Shown here one piece after another: positions 49,701 to 60,500 of a stretch of DNA of 64,000 bases. Both the position numbers and the translations under genes were made by a program. The notes under the pieces were generated by a model. It ran no database searches. It saw nothing but the letters and a program-made list of their open reading frames with translations, and was not told the DNA's origin. The stretch's first letter is position 1. Every line of letters starts with the position of its first letter. The DNA is from Mactromeris polynyma (lineage: Eukaryota > Mollusca > Bivalvia > Venerida > Mactridae): positions 7,255,722-7,319,721 of the forward strand of contig JASFXZ010000032.1 in the NCBI GenBank assembly GCA_032209605.1. The letters run 5' to 3'.

Positions 49701-49720
49701 ATAATGCATCGACGTCCTAA
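31741..49720 (+). CDS. Gene C: giant secreted Pro/Thr/Ser mucin-like protein
   Basis: Six exons join 31741-31791, 32373-32480, 33379-33501, 35134-42312, 46857-46979 and 49678-49720, all phase 2. With a split AT|G start, the coding length is 7629 nt (2542 residues). Signal peptide MHTVFLAFMATSVG, cysteine modules CCETRRHGELIVQAK and CCETRRHGIVVIKAG, then 2392 codons of PTS repeats with proline at every fourth position, a duplicated module exon and a short C-terminus. No transmembrane helix is seen. Inferred: a secreted, extended, O-glycosylated rod with small disulfide modules at the ends. It is a tandem paralogue of genes B and D. Confidence 0.8.
31846..32115 (+). mobile_element. tRNA-derived SINE with three 26-bp units
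   Basis: An A-box-like CCTGGTAGAGCTTTCGCC lies at 31861 and a B-box-like CAGATTCGATCC near 31895. These are followed by a CATTGGAAGGGTAGTGCTAA body, three units with GTGTCTATGGCGCGGTATC, and a CAGTATGGCAGCACTATATC tail. The overall order matches a SINE type common in bivalves. Confidence 0.65.
32373..32480 (+). CDS. Gene C exon 2: cysteine module half
   Basis: The acceptor is TTTTGTAG, more exactly TGTTTGTAG|G, and the donor AA|GTAAGT, phase 2-2. It encodes a 20-residue linker with Ser and Thr, then LTCKPCCETRRHGELIVQA and a split Lys. Confidence 0.85.
32901..33024 (+). mobile_element. SINE-like tail repeat (gene C intron 2)
   Basis: It carries TTGTCACTTGCTGGTGGAGG and GTCGAAAAACGACGTTAAAC followed by TCCAATCAAA. 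Near-identical copies are at 46396-46520 and 53322-53445, and a diverged one at 75-200. Confidence 0.6.
33379..33501 (+). CDS. Gene C exon 3: full module exon
   Basis: The acceptor is ATAACAAAG and the donor GG|GTAAGT, phase 2-2, 40 codons. It begins LIEDDCVRTTAITTVSIPPT, continues TEPGTP and ends CCETRRHGIVVIKA plus a split Gly. It joins exon 2 to make the module CCETRRHGELIVQAKLIEDD-C. Confidence 0.85.
33523..33699 (+). mobile_element. 177-bp pogo-like MITE
   Basis: It starts CAGTCGGACCTCGTTTATTC and ends GAATGAGGTCCGACTG, flanked by TA at 33521-33522 and 33700-33701. The interior is non-coding. Copies: 53935-54112 complete, 47001-47162 truncated. Confidence 0.85.
34123..34182 (+). mobile_element. 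tRNA-like SINE head
   Basis: GTGGGCGAGTGGTAGAGCGC (A-box-like) and GCTCGAATACTGGCC (B-box-like) lie 30 bp apart. A copy is at 54516-54574. It is too diverged to fold as a functional tRNA by eye. Confidence 0.5.
35134..42312 (+). CDS. Gene C exon 4: 7.2-kb Pro/Thr/Ser exon
   Basis: The acceptor is TCATCACAG and the donor GA|GTGAGT, phase 2-2, 2392 full codons. Unique ends (VIDTCEVSTRYPS and PECIPPKVITGSIIVVA) enclose about 2300 residues built from the tetrapeptides PTSE, PTST, PTAV, PTSA and similar. Nearly every codon ends in A, and the plus strand is very poor in G and T. Internal duplications occur, for example an offset of 1080 bp between about 37590-37930 and 38670-39010. The interior has no cysteine. 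Frames on both strands stay open because of the low-complexity units. Confidence 0.9.
35230..42107 (+). repeat. 12-bp / 36-bp PTS coding repeat array (gene C)
   Basis: The 12-bp units are CCAACATCAGAA, CCAACATCAACA and CCAACAGCAGTA, and often combine into 36-bp triplets (PTSE-PTST-PTAV). About 570 tetrapeptides are present. The 1080-bp and other internal copies are all multiples of 12 bp. Confidence 0.95.
42334..42593 (+). repeat. 260-bp direct repeat, left copy
   Basis: It starts GTTTGATACATTAACATTAT and ends before TGTTCATGC. It is repeated in the same orientation at 45672-45931 and, in gene D, from 63597. It begins exactly where gene B and gene C introns stop matching, which marks an insertion edge. 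Confidence 0.85.
42595..43973 (+). repeat. Giant inverted repeat, left arm (1.38 kb)
   Basis: The arm reads, for example, GTTCATGCAAAATGATTTGC at its outer end and ATCTTATCACAGCTCTA at its inner end. Its reverse complement is at 44229-45598 with a 255-bp loop. The arms match along their whole length with scattered mismatches. The same left arm starts in gene D at about 63857 and runs off the window. Confidence 0.9.
44229..45598 (-). repeat. Giant inverted repeat, right arm (1.37 kb)
   Basis: It is the reverse complement of 42595-43973. The inner end is TAGAGCTGTGATAAGATG, the outer end TTTTGCATGAAC. It is transcribed in intron 4 of gene C if the gene model is right. No coding region is supported in either arm. 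Confidence 0.9.
45672..45931 (+). repeat. 260-bp direct repeat, right copy
   Basis: It matches 42334-42593 from GTTTGATACATTAACATTAT to CAAAAAG with few differences. It closes a 3.6-kb composite of direct repeat, inverted repeat, loop, inverted repeat, 73 bp and direct repeat. Confidence 0.85.
46396..46520 (+). mobile_element. SINE-like tail repeat (gene C intron 4)
   Basis: It was carried along with the duplicated module exon and matches 32901-33024. Confidence 0.6.
46857..46979 (+). CDS. Gene C exon 5: duplicated module exon
   Basis: The acceptor is ATTACAAAG and the donor GG|GTAAGT, phase 2-2, 40 codons. It differs from exon 3 by V-R to V-S and G to C in TEPCTPCC, which adds a cysteine. 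It lies after the giant exon, so the protein has a module on both sides. An extra GTAAGT at about 46874 is a possible cryptic donor. Confidence 0.75.
47001..47162 (+). mobile_element. Truncated pogo-like MITE
   Basis: The left end CAGTCGGACCTCTATATTCG is present, while the right end is replaced after GATTTCGAATG by sequence matching 33996. The deletion removed the MITE end and about 330 bp. Confidence 0.75.
47760..47959. mobile_element. MITE related to the 19652 element
   Basis: The right end CTTTGTGAATACCGCCCC mirrors the GGG-C-GTATTCACAAA type end. Repeated AAGAAATTTCTTA palindromic blocks fill it. The left boundary is approximate. Confidence 0.5.
48290..48523. mobile_element. CRE-bearing MITE, copy in gene C last intron
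   Basis: The ends ATGAGTGCCGCTGTACAATT and AACGCTCAT are inverted. TGACGTCA-type motifs occur in both arms (GTGACGTCATTTCC, GTGACGTCACCATG, ATGACGTCACTTAC). Confidence 0.65.
49242..49568 (+). mobile_element. LINE C-terminal remnant, second copy
   Basis: It is the same relic as at 27226, with NQSICNNCNLNMIENEYHFL. The first knuckle cysteine pair is kept as C-x2-C. It lies at the equivalent place in the last intron of gene C. Confidence 0.7.
49678..49720 (+). CDS. Gene C exon 6: C-terminus, shortened
   Basis: The acceptor is GTATTTGCAG, phase 2. It encodes IVDDEPCDNASTS and then TAA at 49718-49720. The gene B homologue has AAA at this codon and continues 14 residues further. The key DDEPC cysteine is kept. 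Confidence 0.75.
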
Positions 49721-49982
49721 CTGCATACCCCACCGAGTCTTCTGTTCTAGTAAGCCAGCGTAGCTTGTCTCCCCTTTGATGCGAAGGACCAATCAACAGA
49801 TATTCATACATCTATAATTGACAAAAAAAGAAGAAAGCAATGACAAATCTAGTTCAGTAGTCTCAATACAATGTTTATGAACATCGTCATCAGGTCTATG
49901 GTCAGATGCATCTGTAATTTGTCCTATATGTAGTATATATGTATGTATACTTCTTTCACTGTTAACAGTGCATATTATATTG

Positions 49983-49988
49983 AATAAA
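49983..49988 (+). promoter_or_regulatory. Candidate polyadenylation signal, gene C
   Basis: AATAAA is followed by TTCTGTTCTGTTCTGTTCAG, identical in context to 28933-28938 behind gene B. Confidence 0.4.
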
Positions 49989-51476
49989 GTTCTGTTCTGT
50001 TCTGTTCAGTTTTGTTGTCTTCTGTTTTAACAGCGAACCGTTGAATTATGTCAAACTGGACAGCATTTTGGTAATGTAACCTATACTCACTAGACAGGGA
50101 AATTTGTTGGTATCGCTTTCAGACGAGATAACCCTAGCATTCTTATATCATGATGATTTACATTATATTCTGTATATTCTTTTTACATAGTGTGACATAT
50201 ATGAACATCCTGCAAAACTTTTGAGACATTAAATTCAACTGTCATGCTTATTAAGAAAGAGATGGAAATTAATAAGTTACGACCGATTTTGGAACATTAA
50301 TCCTGATTTCTCAACATCATTGTGAAGTTCTGTATGTTTTCATGATGCAAATAAGAATATTTTTAGGTATTTTGTGTATGTTTATGAGAAGTTCTGGAAA
50401 AGGTATTCAATTGGTTCATGAAAATGGCAAATATTTGTATGGATCACTTTGATCCAGATACGTTGATCCTTTGTGAACATGAGGCCTGGTGCCGGAAGTG
50501 TAAAATAACTTGAGCAAGTCAAATTGTATATGTGTAATTATTACATGTACGTAGATTTGCCTCTGTTTTCTTGTATACTAAGGTGTGCAATAATGTTTAA
50601 TATATTGGAAGACATCTCCATTAAGGCCTGTGGATGTTAAACAAATTGTAAACAATATGCCTTTGGGGCGCAATTATTAATTAATGTACGATTCTTCATA
50701 TTACAATAACCCTAGACCTATGGGGAAAACAAGACACACATATGATTAATATTATTGGTAAAAACACAAGTGTTGAAATTCTGACGTTTGCTCTGTATAA
50801 ATAATCTGAAACACTCAGAATTTCATCTCTTCAAAATGTATTTTCTCTTAACATGGTGAGTTTTATTTCATGATTCTAGTTTTGCTAAATCGCATATTGT
50901 CGTGATGTTTTAAAATATTCTGGTGTTTTACCAACTGAACATTGGATTTGATTTCCCCACGTGGAATTACGTTTATGATACATGGTTGTTGTCATGTCTT
51001 GGATTACAGAGTTATATAAAGATTTAAAATATTTTTGGATTCCACATGTTTTGACTAAATAATTTTAAGAACAACTTTGAAACATTATGCCACTTTTGTG
51101 GGTGTTTTGTTAATTTCGCAACACTAAACACTTTGTATTTTGTGTACACAAAGTTTAATGTGAAACTAATTGTAATTAAAGTAACGTAACTAAGGTAATC
51201 CTCGTAACACAAAAGGCGTCATTGACGACTAGACGAGTAAAAACACCATTGTTTTGGCTGATTTCATGATTTTATGTGGTTCGACCGTGTCTACGCCAAT
51301 CGTGAAAATATTTCTCTATAGGTCACTCGATGGCACAGCCGAAATATGCTTCTCCAAAAAGGCACTGGGTAGAAATCGCGAGTTCTTGAATGTAGAAATC
51401 TTGGAGCCGGTGACTTTCCTAAGAGAGAAAAATAATGAGAAGTGGTCTTACGTAGTAATGGCCTTTTTTTTCGCAG

Positions 51477-51527
51477 GCACACGGTGTTTCTAGCATTCAT
51501 GGCGACTTCTGTGGGGCTTGATTATGC
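51477..51527 (+). CDS. Gene D exon 1 seen: signal peptide
   Basis: The acceptor is TTTTTTCGCAG and the donor GC|GTGAGT. It encodes HTVFLAFMATSVGLDY, identical in protein to gene C despite two silent changes, which suggests the peptide is under selection or very young. Confidence 0.65.
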
Positions 51528-54500
51528 GTGAGTAAAATCTTACGTCTTGCTAGTTAAGAGCTTGCTTTTCCTGCCTCAACAGGTCTTGTGGCACCCTGGT
51601 AGAGCTTTCGCCTTTGGTAAAGGATGTCGCAGACTCGATCCAAAAGTGGTAAAACATAGTGCCTACCTTGCCTATGTTCGGCATTGGAAGGGTAGTGCTA
51701 AGACTGGCTAATATGATTGGGTATGTTTTCACGTTACGTGTCTATGGCATGGTATCATGTCACGTGTCTATGGCGCGGTATCATGTCACATGTCTATGAT
51801 GCAGTGTCATGTCACGTGTCTATGGCGTGGTATCATGTCACGTGTCTATGGTGTGGTATCATGTCACGTGTCTATGGCGCGGTATCATGTAACGTGTGTA
51901 TGGCGCGGAATCATGTCATGTGTCTATGGCGAGGTATCCCAGTATGGCAGCACTATATCAGGTGGACACCATCTCCGTATCTTTCCTATGATACCAAATA
52001 AAAGCAAACATTTCGAATGAAAAGAGTCGGATATTTCAAAAAGATAGATGAACCATTAAATATATTACCATCTTAAATCATCTCGCAATGGACGTGATTT
52101 GGTGTTAGGTTGATAATGATGCTTTGTGCATGGTTGTGATGATTGGTTGTTTTTAGTGATTAGTTACTGCCTACTTAGTCAATTTATGTATATATGTTGG
52201 ACATCAATGACCATATAGCGATAAGGTGTGAGGTTAGCTAGTTGTTAAATCGATTTAAACCCCCAGCATTTTATGCTGACAGTTCCAAGGCTGTAATTCG
52301 CTATATGATTGTTGTTTCTGTTTATGTTATGAATGTGTTTTGTATTTCCCTGTCCCCTATGCAAATATGTTACCTTATACAGTGTTCAGATTGTTTCCTG
52401 CCCATTTTTGGCCTATTAAGGCCAGTTGTCTTGACTTGTCCTGTAATCTTTTCCATCCATTAGTTCCCACTTCCCCTTCCCTTACTATCCACTTTGATTC
52501 TCCTAGTTATTCCTTGTGGTCTGCTGGGCCATTCCTTACGCCTCAGTTCCTTAATATGTGTACCGTTTGACCTCCTTTAGTACCTTATGTTTTGTAGATT
52601 GTTGTTTTTTCCGGAGATCTGCGTGGGGAGGCATTGTCTTATGTATGTGGCTTTCCCTGTAGTTACGTATTCTCTCTCTTGTCTTAATCATTCAAACTAT
52701 TACTTATTTCGTAACAATTTAACAGTGATTCTGAATATATGAATGTTAATCAAATGAGAAGACGTGGAAATAAAAACATATTATTTTTGTAGGATGTGGA
52801 ATCGCCCGAGTTCTTACTATACGGATAACGGACCCATTGATCTAACGTGTAAACCTTGCTGTGAAACAAGGCGACATGGCGAGCTCATTGTTCAAGCGAA
52901 GTAAGTAGACATTATTCACAAACACGGTAAATACTGGAGACAAAAAGTCAAGGAAGCCCACGGCAAAGAACCACAACTTCTGTCCATGTTTCATTGCGCA
53001 ATTTTATTTATAAGAAGATATAAAATTAGTCTATTTTTAAACCTTTTTGATATCAGTCTTTTTTTTTAATGCGGAAGTATGGCGGGTCCTTTTGATAGGG
53101 GAAATTTGCATCATGAATCGCCAAATTTGGGTATTTGTGAGGCTAATAATTTAAATAATTTTACTAAAGGGGAATTTTCTTTGTAAGTAAGAGGAAAATA
53201 TACTTTTTTTCTTTGGGAGATCGGGCCCAATATCGGCCCAAAAATTGCCATAGAAAAAGGCTGGATATGTATATGATTTAGTTAAATTTTCTTCTCTTTT
53301 AAGTACCGTTACATATCGGTGTTGTCACTTGCTGGTGGAGGAACAGTTTATTACTGGTTGGTAACCCAGAACTACTGGTTAGGTCGATTAATCGTCGCCT
53401 TTAACTGACCTGCTGTCGAAAAACGACGTTAAACTCCAATCAAAGCGCTGAAAGCACTGTAGTTGTTCGGTATTGAACGCTGGTTTTGTATTCAACACTT
53501 GCAGATTAACAGAAAGTACGAATCATTATTGTTCATATTTGAACCATTAAATTTAATTGCGCAGTAAAGACTTCTACCAGTATTGAATATGTTATGCAGT
53601 TGACGCTCAATGTTGAACTATCTTTTAACCGATTAACTTACCTGTTATTCTTGCGCCACTTCCGGAAAAAGTCGTTTTCGTATTAAGGCTATCGAAAATT
53701 GCCATAGAACTAGTTTTCTAACTCACTCTAAGAAACAACAACAAATGTCCTTTATTCTTTGTTAATTTCACAAATATGTATATTACAAAGGTTGATTAAA
53801 GACGATTGTGTGCGTACAACTGCTATAACGACAGTAAGCATCCCGCCGACCACTGAACCGTGTACCCCTTGTTGTGAAACCAGACGACATGGTATTGTTG
53901 TGATTAAAGCACGGTAAGTATTACTTTCAAACTACAGTCGGACCTCGTTTATTCGAAAACCTTCTGTCCCAATACGTGGTATAAACCGAAATCAATATCA
54001 GGTCCCGATGTATATTCTTAGGCAGTTTGATTTCAAATGGGCTTTTCAAAACCAAGTATCATTCGAAATAAACAATTTGACCCGATGATTTCGAATGAAT
54101 GAGGTCCGACTGTATATAACAAGTTTTATGAGTATGCCAGGTTGAACTTAGGAGGCACACAGTGGGCGAGTGCATTCGGAAAACCTCGTCCAACTACGTC
54201 AAGTGCCTCGGCTGTACGTTAGACACTACTTTCGGAAATACCATTCGAATGTCGAACGCTGGAGTGCTGATGAATGTAATATTTAAGCTATATGAAGACT
54301 GAAATATGTGAGTTTTTAACTAGAAATGACAACGATAATCCATCTCTTACGTGAATTTATCGAAGTTATTGAAATTATAAATCCGTTTTACGGGAACTAT
54401 TTCTTGACCGCACAAAATGTTGAGTTTTGCTACAGAGTGCCCCGCCTTACATACACTAGAGGGTGTTATCCGAGTAACGAAGTTGTCCGGAAATACCCGA

Positions 54501-57500
54501 GAGCTGTCGAGAATGTGGGCGAGTGGTAGAGCGCCCGACTCCTGATCAGAACATCTGCTCGAATACTGGCCCCGATCTTCCTAAACATTTCAATCTGAGA
54601 TAAATCTTATCTCAAATATTGGGATAAAGGGAAAGAACTCGTGACAATCTACTGTGGGATTTGCAAGAATGATTTCTTCGGTTATAGAATTGTAATATTG
54701 AAACACGTTTAAGTTTAATATATACATGAAGACTCGGCCTGCTTTGTTTTGAGCTGTACAGAGCCCAGACAAAAATATTGATTAAAGAATTTAGGTTGTG
54801 TATACTTGTCAAAAGTGATAACGCACCAGTACTTAGTTTCTACTTAACACATCTTCTGTTGATTTTGACCACAATTAGCAATAACATTTATAATTTAAAT
54901 GAAATGAACTTCGGAAAAATTTGATGTTAATCCATTAATGTCAAGTTTATCGATTCAGATCAGTTTTGTTATGTTATAGAATGATTTCCAAAATACAAAA
55001 TGGCGGTTTAAATCTTTAGACCAGTATCTTACCAACTCGTGCTAATGTGCGCCTAATTTTCAATTTGGTATAGTGCGAACGTATGAATATATTACCTGGT
55101 CCATTACATTTCAAAATAGATGTATTGAAAAGTTCGTGTTTGTCTTAAAGCTTGACGGAGAAAACACCGCGATTCTGTTTTGATCGAAAAGTAATCCAAA
55201 CAGCAGTTATAGATTTACGCACGAGAGCATGTCCTTACCTTAATTGACATGGATCGGTCCTGAAAGTTCATACACCTGTTCACGGTCAATCTAACAACAC
55301 TAAAGTTGTAGTTATTAGTGTGAATACGCACAATAATTTGTCATTTCTTATTTTTTGTCAATTTACATCATTCATTTATGGTAGTCAAATATTAAGCGTA
55401 CAGTCAACCCCACTCAAAGACCATCTCCTTATAAAAATCATCTCACTTATAAGACTGTATTTTTCATGAACCAATTTTTTCAGAACATGCCATTGGTCTT
55501 ATTTTTGAGATTACACTGTATTTAAATATTTACAAATTCTCATTACAGAGTTATAGACACGTGTGAAGTATCCACGAGATATCCATCTACAGAAGTAACC
55601 ACCGTGTCAACAGACCAAACAGCTTTTACAACGGACATTGTTACAGCAACAACAGCAGTACCAGAACCAACAACAACAACAACTGCAGTACCAACATCAA
55701 CACCAACAGCAGAACCAACATCAACACCAACATCTGAACCAACATCAGAACAAACATCAACACCAACATCAGTACCAACATCAGAACCAACATCAACACC
55801 AACAGCAGTACCAACATCAGCACCAACATCAACACCAACAGCAGTACCAACATCAGAATCAACATCAGAACCAACTTCAGAACCAACATCAACACCAACA
55901 TCAGTACCAACATCAGAACCAACATCAACACCAACAGCAGTACCAACATCAGAACCAACATCAACACCAACAGCAGTACCAACATCAGAATCAACATCTG
56001 AACCAACATCAGAACAAACATCAACACCAACAGCAGTACCAACATCAACACCAACATCAGAACCAACATCAGAACCAACATCAACAGCAACAGCAGTACC
56101 AACATCAGAACCAACATCGACACCAACATCAGAACCAACATCAACACGAACATCAGAACGAACATCAACACCAACAGCAGTACCAACATCAGAACAAACA
56201 TCCGAACCGACATCAACACCAACAGCAGTACCATCATCAGGACCAACATCCGAACCGACATCAACACCAACAGCAGTACCAACATCAACAGCAACATCAA
56301 CACCAACAGCTGTACAAACATCAGCACCAACATCAGAACCAACATCGACACCAACATCAGCACCAACATCAGCACCAACATCAACACTAACAGCTGAACC
56401 AACATCAGCACCAACATCTGAACCAACATTGGAACCAACATCAACACCAACAACAGTACCAACGTCAGCACGAACATCAGTACCATCATCAGAACAAACA
56501 TCAACACCAACAGCAGCACCAACATCCGAACCAACATCAACACCAACAGCAGTACCAACATCAGCACCAACATCAACACCAACAGTAGTACCAACATCAG
56601 AATCAACATCAGAACCAACTTCAGAACCAACATCAGTACCATCATCAGAACAAACATCAACACCAACATCAGTACCATCATCAGAACAAACATCAACACC
56701 AACAGCAGCACCAACATCAGAATCAACATCAGAACCAACTTCAGAACCAACATCAACACCAACAGCAGTACCAACATCAGCACCAACATCAGAACAAACA
56801 TCCGAACCAAAATCAACAGCAACAGCAGTACCAACATCAGAACCAACATCGACACCAACATCAGAACCAACATCAACACGAACATCAGAACGAACATCAA
56901 CACCAACAGTAGTACCAACATCAGAATCAACATCAAAACCAAATTCAGAACAAACATCAACACCAACAGCAGTACCAACATCAGCACCAACATCAGCACC
57001 AACATCAGAACCAACATCAACACCAACAGCAGTACCAACATCAGAACCAACATCAACACCAACAGCATTACCAACATCAGAATCAACATCTGAACCAACA
57101 TCAGAACAAACATCAACACCAACATCAGTACCAACATCAGCACCAACATCTGAACCAACATTAGAACCTACATCAACACCAACAACAGTACCAACGTCAG
57201 CACGAACATCAGGACCATCATCAGAACAAACATCAACACCAACAGCAGCACCAACATCAGCACCAACATCAACACCAACAGCAGTACCAACAACAGAATC
57301 AACATCAGAACCAACTTCAGAACCAACATCAGAACCAACATCAACACGAACATCAGAACGAACATCAACACCAACAGTAGTACCAACATCAGAATCAACA
57401 TCAAAACCAAATTCAGAACAAACATCAACACCAACAGCAGTACCAACATCAGCACCAACATCAGCACCAACATCAGAACCAACATCAACACCAACAGCAG

Positions 57501-60500
57501 TACCAACATCAGAACCAACATCAACACCAACAGCATTACCAACATCAGAATCAACATCTGAACCAACATCAGAACAAACATCAACACCAACATCAGTACC
57601 AACATCAGCACCAACATCTGAACCAACATTAGAACCTACATCAACACCAACAACAGTACCAACGTCAGCACGAACATCAGGACCATCATCAGAACAAACA
57701 TCAACACCAACAGCAGCACCAACATCAGCACCAACATCAACACCAACAGCAGTACCAACAACAGAATCAACATCAGAACCAACTTCAGAACCAACTTCAG
57801 AACCAACATCAGTACCATCATCAGAACTAACATCAACACCAACAGCAGCACCAACATCCGAACAAACATCAACACCAACAGCAGTACCAACATCAGCACC
57901 AACATCAACACCAACAGCAGTACCAACATCAGCACCAACATCAACACGAACAGCAGTACCAACATCAGAATCAACATCAGAACCAACTTCAGAACCAATA
58001 TCAGTACCATCATCAGAACGAACATCAACACCAACAGCAGCACCAACATCTGAACAAACATCAACACCAACAGCAGTACCAACATCAGCACCAACATCAA
58101 CACCAACAGCAGTACCAACATCAACAGCAACATCAACACCAACATCAGTACCAACCTCAATACCAACAGCAGTACCGACATCAGGACCATCACCAACACC
58201 AACATCAGTACCAACATCAGAATCAACATCTGAACCAACCGCAGAACCAACATCAACACCAACAGCAGTACCAACATCAGGACCAACATCCGAACCGACA
58301 TCAACACCAACAGCAGTACCAACATCAGAATCAACATCAGAACCAACATCCGAACAAACATCAACACCAACAGCAGTACCAACATCAGCACCAACATCAA
58401 CACCAACAGCAGTACCAACATCAGAATCAACATCCGAACCGACATCAACACCAACAGCAGTACCAACATCAACAGCAACATCAACACCAACAGCTGTACA
58501 AACATCAGCACCAACATCAGAACCAACATCGACACCAACATCAGCACCAACATCAACACCAACAGCAGTACCAACATCAGCACCAACATCAACACCAACA
58601 ACAGTAGCAACGTCAGCACGAACATCAGTACCATCATCAGAACAAACATCAACACCAACAGCTGCACCAACATCCGAACCAACATCAACACCAACAGCAG
58701 TACCAACATCAGCACCAACATCAGAACCAACATCAACACCAACAGCAGTACCAACATCAGAATCAACATCGACACCAACATCAGCACCAACATCAGCACC
58801 AACATCAGAACCAACATCAACACCAACAGCAGTACCAACATCAGAATCAACATCGACACCAACATCAGAACCAACATCAACACGAACATCAGAACGAACA
58901 TCAACACCAACAGTAGTACCAACATCAGAATCAAATTCAGAACAAACATCAACACCAACAGCAGTACCAACATCAGCACCAACATCAGCACCAACATCAG
59001 CACCAACATCAGCACCAACATCAGAACCAACATCAACACCAACATCAGTACCAACATCAGCACCAACATCTGAACCAACATTAGAACCAACATCAACACC
59101 AACAACAGTACCAACGTCAGCACGAACATCAGGACCATCATCAGAACAAACATCAACACCAACAGCAGTACCAACATCAGCACCAACATCAACACCAACA
59201 GCAGTACCAACATCAACAGCAACATCAACACCAACATCAGTACCAACCTCAACACCAACAGCAGTACCGACATCAGGACCATCACAAACACCAACATCAG
59301 TACCAACATCAGAATCAACATCTGAACCAACCGCAGAACCAACATCAACACCAACAGCAGTACCAACATCAGGACCAACATCCGAACCGACATCAACACC
59401 AACAGCAGTACCAACATCAGGACCAACATCCGAACCGACATCAACACCAACAGCAGTACCAACATCAACAGCAACATCAACACCAACAGCTGTACCAACA
59501 TCAGCACCAACATCAGAACCAACATCGACACCAACATCCGAACAAACATCAACACCAACAGCAGTACCAACATCAGCACCAACATCAACACCAACAGCAG
59601 TACCAACATCAGAATCAACATCAGAACCAACTTCAGAACCAACAACAACACCAACAGCAGTACCAACATCCGAACCAACAACAGAACCCACTTCAGAACC
59701 CACGTCAACACCAACAGCAGTACCAACATCAGCACCAACATCAACACGAACAGCAGTACCAACATCAGAATCAACATCAGAACCAACTTCAGAACCAACA
59801 TCAGTACCATCATCAGAACGAACATCAACACCAACAGCAGCACCAACATCCGAACAAACATCAACACCAACAGCAGTACCAACATCAGCACCAACATCAA
59901 CACCAACAGCAGTACCAACATCAGAATCAACATCCGAACCGACATCAACACCAACAGCAGTACCAACATCAACAGCAACATCAACACCAACAGCTGTACA
60001 AACATCAGCACCAACATCAGAACCAACATCGACACCAACATCAGCACCAACATCAACACCAACAGCAGTACCAACATCAGCACCAACATCAACACCAACA
60101 ACAGTAGCAACGTCAGCACGAACATCAGTACCATCATCAGAACAAACATCAACACCAACAGCAGCACCAACATCCGAACCAACATCAACACCAACAGCAG
60201 TACCAACATCAGCACCAACATCAGAACCAACATCAACACCAACAGCAGTACCAACATCAGAATCAACATCGACACCAACATCAGCACCAACATCAGCACC
60301 AACATCAGAACCAACATCAACACCAACAGCAGTACCAACATCAGCACCAACATCAGAACCAACATCAACACCAACATCAGTACCAACATCAGCACCAACA
60401 TCTGAACCAACATTAGAACCAACATCAACACCAACAACAGTACCAACGTCAGCACGAACATCAGGACCATCATCAGAACAAACATCAACACCAACAGCAG

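Larger units (their letters stand above)
49930..55548 (+). repeat. Tandem segmental duplication, copy 2 (gene D upstream)
   Basis: It is collinear with 28890-35133. It lacks the 1.3-kb insertion, has an expanded SINE minisatellite (51739-51945) and an inverted copy of repeat X (52125-52684). Confidence 0.85.
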
